Shown here: piece after piece, positions 10,327 to 18,569 of the stretch
Layout of the letters: each line of letters opens with the position of its first letter
Position numbering within the stretch: position 1 is the first letter of the stretch
Assembly: GCA_015680685.1 (NCBI GenBank)
Contig: MNCI01009068.1
Location: 131,306-157,644 of the forward strand
Source of the DNA: Gnetum montanum
Taxonomy: Eukaryota; Streptophyta; Gnetopsida; Gnetales; Gnetaceae
Direction of reading: 5' to 3'
DNA length: 26,339 bases
Program-made: the position numbers and the translations under genes
Notes under the pieces: model-generated
The model's database searches: none
Seen by the model: the letters and a program-made list of their open reading frames with translations, nothing else
What the model was told of the DNA's origin: nothing

Positions 10327-11477
10327 GGAATGGTGGTGACTCTTTGGTGGAAGCATTCTTGTTACTTCAAGTGGATGGATTGGCCAAGTGTATTAATGTG
10401 AAGTTACTAGATGTGGATTGTTTAAGGCTGGATTTGGAATGAAATCTACTTAGTCACGTTAACCATAAATACACAAGGAACTGTACACCACCTTGCTCTT
10501 GGGACTCCATTCCATTCTCTTCTTCTCATCATTCTTTCTCCATCTTTCACCCCATTGCTAGTTGTATCAGTAGTATATATTTTTGTTGATGCATTGCTTT
10601 CTCTTTGGTGAATTCTTGGGGTTAAGTCTTTAACTCTTGCTCCCAAACGACATTTCCAAAGCCTATAGACTCTTTGAATGTGGGTTTGTCAGGGCATAAA
10701 GGGCATGAGCCTGCTTTGGGGAGGACCCACTGGCATTCCTATTTGGTGCATCAGTTAACTTCTTTCCCTTAAACATTTTCACAATCAACATTTTTTTTGT
10801 TCATTCCCACCTCTAACATCTATTTTATCGGTATTGCCATTGTTTCTTTTTCTTCATCTTTCTTATTCCTTATCTTTTTCCATTATATCGCTACCGGAGG
10901 ATCGCTCTTAGTCATGGGGGCCCTGGTCCAATTTTTTCAATTTTTCCTAACGCCTACACCTTGGGTAGTCACCAGTGTTATATATCTAGAATTTGTATCG
11001 GCCATATCACAACTCAACTAATGGATCTTACACCAAAGCAAGGTATCAACTGTATTGTGATTTACTTATCCTTGCTCATATGTGACTATGGTGTGTGTGC
11101 AGATGGCAATCATACAACAATGGACTGGACCTGGAGGAAACACTCAGGATGGACTAGTGCTGGAATAGTTGTGCAAGGAACAAGATTGATGGCGCACTCA
11201 TGGATGAACAATGGAAGGCACAATCTTGGCGTCGGTAGCAACACGTCTTCTTCTTTTTTCTCTCTCTCTCTCTCTTCTCTCTCAACTACCAAATAAGGCT
11301 GCATGTCAAATGTGTATAGTGTTCACTCTTGTGGTCATGAACACTAAGGTTGCCATGTATTATAACGTTGATCTATTCACATGTCACCCCATTCATCATT
11401 AGTTGTCATTTAAGTTAATAATCCCATACCTTCCCAATATTTTGTAAGGAACTCAAGGACAAGTTTTCATTCAGTCA

Positions 11478-11485
11478 TGGGGGTA
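11478..11485 (+). other. Short polypurine tract before the 3' LTR of copy B
   Basis: The bases before the LTR are TCATGGGGGTA. The G-run at 11479-11483 is in the place expected for plus-strand priming. It is short and followed by TA, so this is a weak match. Confidence 0.4.
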
Positions 11486-12253
11486 TGATGAGCTGCAATA
11501 TTGCGTCCTGCCTCATCTTCTATAAATAAGAGGCAGCGCCCTTTGTTCCAGGGTAGTAAGACTTAGACCCTTAGCCAAATTCTTGCAGTTTAGTCATTCC
11601 AGAGTTAGAATAATTTCTATGTGCCCGCAATAGGAGTCATAGAGTGAACAGATCTTTATTCGAGCAATTTGTACTTGAGCACACATTTGTATACAACAAT
11701 AAAGATGAACTTTATGATAAACCTTGCAGCATACAAAGTAAGCTAATTAGTAATTAATTATTGTTAAATGTTTAATGCTTTCCTAGTTAATTAATATCTC
11801 TCTCAACCTTCAACCCTCTTAGTTAAGTACACTTAGTACAACCGCTTCGAGCATGCGTGTAGCACTTGGTAACCTAGTAATGATTAGTGTTTGGTAATCC
11901 CAGTAGCGTTGCACTGGTTCAGGATGCGTACAACAAGTGATAACAGATACTAGTGTTAGAAAAATTTAGAAACTAGTTAGCGAATACTTAAGATAAGTTA
12001 GCCACTTAGTTCTCTCTCCCTCTCCTTTATTAGCAGAAGACATAAAAAAGGTAAGAGCTATAAAAATCATATACCTCAAGCTTACTTAACGATACAACCG
12101 TGACAATACAAGTAAGTTTGAGAAGACAACGATTGATTAACCCTGAGTGTTCCATTAAGACACATAAGCACTTAGTCCTTAGAGTTCGACTAGATCGTGC
12201 ATGAAATACTCGTATTCATATGGTTGAGTGTAGGGGTACCTCGCCACTCATTA
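11486..12253 (+). repeat. 3' LTR of copy B (768 bp)
   Basis: Begins TGATGAG and ends CTCATTA, one base off the family terminus. One AATATT module and TATAAATA (11521-11528) are present. It is followed directly by the GTAAC target duplication, and no PBS follows, which marks it as the 3' copy. Confidence 0.92.
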
Positions 12254-12258
12254 GTAAC
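12254..12258 (+). repeat. Target-site duplication GTAAC, right copy (copy B)
   Basis: Matches 5481-5485 and closes the copy B insertion. Confidence 0.88.
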
Positions 12259-13200
12259 CAAAGAAAACAAGACCATGAATCAAGGGCTAAAGGTCAACTC
12301 ACCTAAGGCCCCCACCAATGACCGCAGTAACTAACTATCAACTTCTAGGACCAATACATCAATAACAAATAGATCTAACTTCAAAAGGAAGGACAAGTCT
12401 AAGTACACTAAGTTGCCACTAAAACCATCCGAGTTGCTTGATCAACTATTAAGAAGTGGACGCATGCAACATAAACAAATGACTGAAGTTGCTTGAAAGA
12501 AACACGAGTGACTATGTGAAATAGCTAAAGATCCCTCTTGGGCAACAAAAGACGATTCCTTATTGCCTAGATACTTAAAAGTAGATCACTTTTGCCATCA
12601 TTATCAACTACCTGATCATGATACAAACTTCTGCTTAGTACTAAAGGATGACCTACAAAGGATGATAGATAGGGGTGAACTAGTCTTAGATGCTTCTAAT
12701 CTAATTTGACCACAAAACTAGTCAATGCAGGTCTATAAAGACCCATTGAATGCCAATGATAGCCCTTATGTTATTTTAGCATTTAGCATTGATGATAATC
12801 AGAGACTTGTAAGAGAACCATTCATGATCCAAGTACTCCTCTATAATGAAAGAGCTTCTTTAGTTTCCCATAGCTCAAGACCTCCTTTCATTATGAGAGT
12901 ACCATCATGAATGCCTCCAAGGGAAAATTTTGTCATTAAGGTTCCCCAACCCAATACAACCTGAACAGTTGTAGCCCAACCAACCACACAACGAACACTT
13001 GTGGTAGCCAATGCTACTACCTCTTCCTTACAACCAATGGCTGACAACCAGAAAATTTTAGCCAACCAAAGGAGGAAGTATAGGCAAAAACTTGACAACA
13101 AGAAAGACAAGTAGATGGAAGCATGAAAGAAAGTGGGTCCACCAAAGCCCACTCCCATCTCGGCTATACTTATGACCTCCTCTACCCCGTCTCCTTAAAC
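12254..13200 (+). pseudogene. Gag of the old Tat-like element, second part, with Cys/His knuckle
   Basis: This continues the gag broken at 5485. SELLDQLLRSGRMQ (about 12427-12470) is followed, after a frame change, by a zinc-knuckle-like block near 12572-12690: CHHYQLPDHDTNFC, then LKDDLQRMIDRGEL. The pattern C..H...D/GH.T..C..LK..I..LI..G is typical of the gag C-terminus of Tat/Ogre elements, so lineage is read from here. The next frame (12725-12910) includes YKDPLNANDSPYVIL. A Gln/Lys/Pro-rich tail follows, with several stops. Confidence 0.68.
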
Positions 13201-13599
13201 CAACAAGCCATAGGATGACACAAAAGCCCACAACCAAAATAACAAAGAAGATTCACAACCTAAAACTGAAGTCTAACTTTTGGAACATATGGAGAAAGTA
13301 AAGCACAACTGGGGTGACAAGCCCACAACCAATGATAGAAACTTCATTAGTGCAATGGATCATGTTAGGCCATCCCTGAAGTAGAAAAATACCAGCTTAA
13401 GCTTATATGACTTGATTATGACTTCTACCACACATTGTGAGGTGCTAGTCAAAATGTTGACCTCCATACCTGTTAGTGAAGATATCACTGCTACTGAGGA
13501 AGCTATCCATGTAGTAATGATTCCTCCCTCACCAGGGGAGGAGAAATCAACACCCTTAACATTTTGCAATAGCAAAATTAAGGTTAATTCCTAGAATGG

Positions 13600-14226
13600 C
13601 AAGGTGGCTACAACCCCTTTATTCATAACCATACGCATAGGACAATTTAAAATACATCAGGTGCATGTTAATGATGAAGCAGCAACCAACATCATCCCAT
13701 GCACCATCATTGAACACTTGGGCTTAACTAAGTACAATTTACGACCACTGTAACTCTTAAGTCCTTCAATGAATCAAGAGTTACCATCAAGGGGTCTATC
13801 CCCTTAGAGTTTGTAGCTAGAGAATAATTTCCTACAACCATAAACTTCTTGGTGGTAAAAGAAACACCAAGATTCAACCTAATCCTAGGAAGACCTTAGT
13901 TGGCTCAATTACGAGCTATCTCCTTACCTCACCTTTCTTACAAGGAAGGTCAAATCATCATTCATGGTGATAATGCAACTCCCCTAGCTGTCAACAGCGT
14001 GGGCATAGAATAGGGATCCAAAGTGGAGCTTCAAGAAGAAGCTCCTAGCAATGAAGAGTAAAACCCCAAGACAACCAACAATGACAATGAGAAGCAATGC
14101 AATACATTATGGGATGAACTCCGTTTTAACATCATAAGTGAAGGAGATGGCGAATACAACCTTGTGCAAAATAGGCCTTACTCATTTCCTAATTTTGCAA
14201 AGATTAGGAAGAATCTAGATAAGTGA
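13600..14226 (+). pseudogene. Aspartic protease remnant of the old Tat-like element
   Basis: From about 13616, PLFITIRIGQFKIHQVHV leads into NDEAATNIIP, the place of the catalytic D-G-G-A/D-T-G-A motif. After a frame change near 13740 come VTIKGSIPLEF, the conserved FNLILGRP block (about 13874-13897; the next codon is a stop where Trp is usual) and GQIIIHGD. A tail ends at TGA 14224-14226. The catalytic Asp codon is AAT (13670-13672) and the two next codons also differ from the family by G-to-A changes, so activity is lost. No RT follows, though RT would normally be next. Confidence 0.7.
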
Positions 14227-14460
14227 AGTTCACCTTAAGCTTCCCATGCCTCTATGACTGGATTCCATGATAGCCAAATGACCTTATTTTTCTTTTGCAA
14301 TTTATTATAGCCAAATGACCTTATTATATCTTTGTTATGCATGTAGCCTATGCATGAAGCCATAAATTTATTTGCATTGTTACCTATTTGCTACAACCTT
14401 TCTTTCTTTTAGTTATGTTTTAAACATTAAAAAAGTGTCTCTTTATTTTTACTTATGTTT
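14227..14460 (+). other. Gene-free spacer after protease
   Basis: AT-rich non-coding sequence. TAGCCAAATGACCTTATT occurs twice (14272 and 14309), a small direct repeat. I see no RT motif. Confidence 0.6.
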
Positions 14461-14462
14461 TA

Positions 14463-14880
14463 GACATGGCCCACTAAGGCCTAAAACTGGCACTAAGGCC
14501 TAAAACTAGTACTATGGTCCACTATGACCTAAAACTAGCACTATGGTCCACTGTGACCTTAAATTGGCATTATTGTCCACTAAGATGTCAAACTAACAAC
14601 GTAGCCATAAGTGAAACTATATAACCATGGCCCACTAAGGCCTAAAGCTAGCAGTACTAGCTCGCTAAGGCCTAAAATTGGCACTATGTCCCACTAAGGC
14701 CTAAAACTGGCACTATGGCCTGCTAAGACCTAAAATTGGCACTATGGTCCACTATGACCTAAAACTGGCACTATAGTCGGCTATGACCTTAAACTGGCAT
14801 TTTTGTTTGCTAAGATGTTAAACTAGCAAAGTAGCCATAATCGCACAATGTAACCCATGCCCATGATGGCCTAAAACTAG
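14463..14880 (+). repeat. Two-level tandem array (about 30-bp monomers in about 160-230-bp blocks)
   Basis: The basic unit is close to GGCACTATGGTCCACTAAGG followed by CCTAAAACT, about 30 bp, repeated about a dozen times with changes. Monomers are grouped: a block starting ACATGGCCCACTAAGG (14464) and ending GTAGCCATAAGTG is followed by a second starting CCATGGCCCACTAAGG (14625) and ending GTAGCCATAATCG. A third starts near 14855 and decays. This is a small higher-order array in the old element's 3' region. Confidence 0.8.
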
Positions 14881-15630
14881 CAAATGTTCCTTTCATTATG
14901 ATATTTCTTTTTTTTAACCTATTATCACATTGATTTAATGTTACAACAAAGACATCAACATAGCCATTTTCATCATTTACAACAGAGATACATATAGCCA
15001 AGAAATAAAACCAAAAATTCAAATTTAAAATTAAATGTTCATAACATACATAGCCATAATCATAATGTGTAATAATGATGCTAAAGAATAACCATCTATA
15101 ACATAATTTTGGCTAACCATAGCCATCAACATAAAAAACAAAAACAAGCTAAACTAAAGGAGGCTACTAAGTGGCATCCGGAGGAGGAAGTGGTGGGTTG
15201 GTCATTCCCACCCTCATCGCTAAGGCCACCAATGTCTCCTAAGGCCTAAAATGCAACAACATATAGCCATTTAGTAACAAATAGCCAAGATCATAACTTA
15301 AAACAAAAACTAAAACATAACATACATCTAACCTATGGAGATTCCAACTAAATGACTTCCAAGGGTAGATGTGGAAGGCCATTCTCTACAACAACCCTAG
15401 ATACATTTGCGAACAAGTGTAACCACAACATGACACTAAAGTTCTTGAGGAGGCAGGCAAGGAAGTCCCTTGTCCCAAGCCAAAACCACAATGAGAGCTT
15501 CCCAAGAGGCATGTCATGTGGTGGAGCATTGGTCTTGGGATGACCAATGTAGCACAAAATTCCTACCAGCTCCACTATAATGAGCATAAGCCTCAAGAAG
15601 ACCATGCACAAAGTAAAGCAAAAACATTTT
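14881..15630 (+). other. Gene-free AT-rich region rich in ATAGCCA words
   Basis: Contains many scattered CATAGCCAT/ATAGCCAA words without clear periodicity. Short open frames on both strands (15348-15611, 15352-15543) overlap each other and show no domain. I see nothing functional. Confidence 0.55.
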
Positions 15631-15639
15631 GACCAACAA

Positions 15640-16056
15640 GAATTTCTTAAAAAGTTAGGAAAACATCTAGTTGAAGGTGAAATTAGCCTCTATAAAAAGC
15701 TCTAAGGTGTTTATCTAATAAGCTTAAGAAATTCCATAAAAAGGCACTGTTACAACCTTTCAAAACAAAAGCATTATGTCCTATTAGAGTTACTTAGCAA
15801 ATTTAGACAAAACATCTAGTCAGAGGTGAAATTAGCCTCTGTAAAAAGCTCTAAGGTATTTTTCTAAATCAGCCTTAGTAATTTCATCACAACCTTACAT
15901 AACCTTGCATTATGACCAATTGGAATTTCTTTACAAATTTAGAGAAAACTTCCTAAGTCAGAAGTAAAATTAGCTTTTGTAAAAAGCTCTTAGGTGTTTA
16001 TCTAATTTAACTTGAGAAATTCCATAAAAGCATTGATACCATATTTTTTAGCCTTT
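15640..16056 (+). repeat. Three-copy tandem repeat, unit about 140-150 bp
   Basis: The anchor GGTGAAATTAGCCTCT with TAAAAAGCTCTAAGG occurs at about 15676, 15825 and 15962 (third copy more diverged), spacing about 149 and 138. Units also share AAAACATCTAGT, TTTATCTAAT and AGAAATTCCATAAAA. The array ends where solo LTR D is inserted. Confidence 0.8.
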
Positions 16057-16061
16057 ATAAC
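16057..16061 (+). repeat. Target-site duplication ATAAC, left copy (solo LTR D)
   Basis: ATAAC directly before the LTR, repeated at 16837-16841. Confidence 0.87.
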
Positions 16062-16836
16062 TGATGAGCCGCGATATCGCATTCGCCCCGCAATATCACG
16101 TCCTGCCTCATCTTCTATAAATAAGAGACGACGCCCTTTGTTCTCGGAGGAGTTAGACTTAGACCCTTAGCTAAACTCTTGCAGTTTTACCATTCCAGAG
16201 TTAGAATAATTTCCATGTGGCTGCAGTAGGAGTCATAGAGTGAACGAATCTTTATTCGAGCAAATTGTACCTGAGCACATATTTGTGTATGGCAATAAAG
16301 ACGAACTTTATGATAAACCTTGCAGTATACAGACTAAGCTAATTAGTAATTAATTTTTATTGAATGTTTAACGCTTTCCTAGTTAATTAAATTCTCTCTC
16401 AACCCTTGATCCTCTTAGTTAAGTACACTCAGTACGATCACTTCGAGCATGCATGTAGCGCTTGGTAACCCAGTAACGATTAGCGTTTGGTAATCCTAGT
16501 AGTGTTGCACTGGTTTAGAATGTGTACGACAAGTGGGAACGAATATTGGTGTTAGGACAACTAGAACTTAGTTGATGTAAGTTAGTCACTTAGTTCTCTT
16601 CCCTTTCTCTTATTAGCATAAGACACCAAAAAGATAAAAGTTATAAAAATCATATACCTCAAGCTTACTTAACCATACAACCATGACAATACAAGTAAGT
16701 TTGGGAAGACAACAATTGATTAACCCTAAGTGTTTCATTAAGGCATGTAAGCACTTAGTCCTTGGAGTTCAACTAGATCGCTCGTGAGATGCTCGTATTC
16801 ATATGGTTGAGTGTAGGGGTACCTCGCCACTCATCA
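16062..16836 (+). mobile_element. Copy D: solo LTR (775 bp)
   Basis: A full LTR of the A/B/E family with TGATGAG/CTCATCA ends and 5-bp ATAAC duplications on both sides, but no internal region. This is the product expected from recombination between the two LTRs of an insertion. Two modules, GATATC (16073) and AATATC (16092), precede TATAAATA at 16116-16123. Confidence 0.92.
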
Positions 16837-16841
16837 ATAAC
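16837..16841 (+). repeat. Target-site duplication ATAAC, right copy (solo LTR D)
   Basis: Matches 16057-16061. Confidence 0.87.
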
Positions 16842-16874
16842 CAAAAACATTATGGCCAAAACTATGTCTTAATC

Positions 16875-17030
16875 TAAATTATGCATAAATTTGGACAAAA
16901 GCAAGCATAAGTTTAGAAAAAGCATCTAAATTATGCAAAGCATGCATAAATTTGGAAAAAAATATCTAAACTATGTAGAAATTTGGAAAAAGCATGATAA
17001 ACTTAGAAAATCCATGAAGCCATAACAAAA
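16875..17030 (+). repeat. Short imperfect repeats around AAATTTGGAAAAAGCAT
   Basis: Variants of ATAAATTTGGAAAAAGCAT and AGTTTAGAAAAAGCATCTAA recur four to five times at roughly 30-50-bp intervals. This is a minor, irregular array on the far side of solo LTR D. Confidence 0.5.
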
Positions 17031-17560
17031 ACTTATTTAAAATAGAAAAGGCTTTTACTCTCCTAGAAAAAGCAAAATATCAACCACTTCTATTTTGGGC
17101 AATGTACTACAACCATGAGTTTTGCCATGATCTGCACAACCTTAGCAAAAAATTCATAAAAAATTCAATTTAAATCCAATTGAAGTGATTCCACCATTGT
17201 TGGAAAGCTGAAGCAAAATCCTATGTAGCCATGACCAGAAAATAGCAAAAACCTTAGCCATTTTCTTATGAAGATTCCTCAAATCTACATGAAATTACAA
17301 AAGTGGCAGAAACAACCTAATTGTGCAATGTTAAGAAAATAGCCATAACTCCCTCATTTCAAAGCCAAATTAAAAGAGACAATAACCATCATGAAGCCTA
17401 AATAAAGGGCTACAAATCCATAACCTTTTATTTCACAAATACATAGTATTTTTACTGAGAAAAAATATACAACTTGGTTTGCTTTTTTGTAACAAAACCT
17501 CGAAAATTCCAAAGCCTAAACTTCATATGGCCATTAAAATAATCGAAATAGCCAAATCCG

Positions 17561-17654
17561 TTACAACCCATTTAAATTCACATCAAAATAATGGGGTAGG
17601 ATTTTANCTTACAACCCATTTAAATTCACATCAAAATAATGGGGTAGGATTTTA
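17561..17654 (+). repeat. 46-bp exact duplication flanking a single N
   Basis: 17561-17606 and 17609-17654 are identical, separated by N (17607) and one base. This is most likely an unmerged contig overlap rather than real DNA. Confidence 0.88.
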
Positions 17655-17809
17655 TTAAAATTTAATTTTAACAAATCCTAAGGCCTAGATTTAAAAAATT
17701 GGCTATACCCCAAGATTTTGAGAAAAAAGCACAAAATAATAAGGCCTATTTTCAAAAGCAAATCTACAAAAGCTAAAGCAATAAAAAAACCATAGATCTA
17801 CATGGGAGA

Positions 17810-17903
17810 AACCAAAATAGGAGGTGGGATCTTGTCAAAATTCTAACTTGATCCCNCAACCAAAATAGGAGGTGGGATCTTGTCAAAATTCTAACTTGAT
17901 CCC
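17810..17903 (+). repeat. Second 46-bp exact duplication flanking a single N
   Basis: 17810-17855 and 17858-17903 are identical, separated by N (17856) and one base. Same length and arrangement as the pair at 17561. Confidence 0.88.
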
Positions 17904-18569
17904 CCTATCGGAGTAGATTTGAAAAAATGGCCCTAACACTTAGAAGGCAAAAAACTAGAAAAAACCATTAAAACAAAGGCAAAAATAGGTAGAATTGCCT
18001 GCCTTGGAGTAGTGATAGATGGAGCTTGGATAGAGATAGGCCTAGGAACCTCTAAAAACTCCCTTGAATGCTCATCCATCCTTTGAATTGTGGGATTTTT
18101 TCTTTTCCCTCCTCTCTATTTAGGTGCCATGGTAGGCTCAACATTGAGAAAAAGGGGAAATATGAAAAAGATGAGAGTTCTACACTAGCAGCATGGGATA
18201 TGGGAGGCTTCCATGCTAAAAATTTGTTGTGGCTACCATAAGAATTTCTCTCAGAGCTCTCCTCCAATGTGCTATTGTTGAAGAATGACAATTATGATCA
18301 AAATTTTGCAAATTTTGACTTATAAAACCCACCTAAACCTAAAGAAAATCCAACTGCTAATTTAGTGCACCATGACTACAAGTGCACTAAAGAAAAAGTG
18401 GGAAAAGTTTAGTCCGCATTGGCTTTAGGGAGGAAACAACTTCACTTTTCAAAATTTTAAATTTTTGGATTATGGGCCCCACACTGTGCCTTCCCTTTTG
18501 ATCAAACTTGCTTCAACGCTGAGATCATTACTAATTTCAGTACTTAAGACATCATGGCAACCTTACCAT

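Larger units (their letters stand above)
9690..11485 (+). other. Non-coding 3' region of copy B, with pol deletion junction
   Basis: Up to about 9690 the text parallels copy E (25680-25735), then it departs where E continues into RT. No RT, RNase H or integrase follows. A T/G-rich stretch fills 9862-10060 (TTTTTGTTTTTG words). A (TC)n tract lies at 11261-11283. CATGGGGGAGATGG at 9823-9836 looks like an old purine tract. Short frames here (for example 10797-11021) have no recognisable product. Confidence 0.6.
5486..12253 (+). mobile_element. Copy B: complete two-LTR Ty3/gypsy insertion, pol deleted
   Basis: Two direct LTRs (5486-6252 and 11486-12253), a tRNA-Asp-type PBS after the first, and GTAAC on both sides define a 6768-bp insertion. 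Inside are gag-protease remnants (6396-9674), an abrupt loss of the RT/RNase H/integrase region near 9690, and 1.8 kb of non-coding 3' region. The LTRs differ at about 30 of the first ~285 aligned bases by eye, mostly transitions, so the insertion is not recent. It lies inside the old element's gag. Confidence 0.9.
17031..18569 (+). other. Gene-free AT-rich stretch of the old element's 3' region
   Basis: I see no supported gene. It holds two assembly-type duplications (17561-17654, 17810-17903). The open frame at 18052-18291 on the minus strand has no recognisable domain and is judged chance. Confidence 0.5.

Noticed and set aside
10797-11402. Short overlapping open frames as a possible env-like gene
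   Set aside because: No signal-peptide-plus-membrane layout I could defend, several overlapping frames, and TC-repeat content; treated as non-coding 3' region.
18052-18291. 79-codon open frame on the minus strand
   Set aside because: No domain, low-complexity surroundings, inside the old element's non-coding region; length is within chance for this composition.
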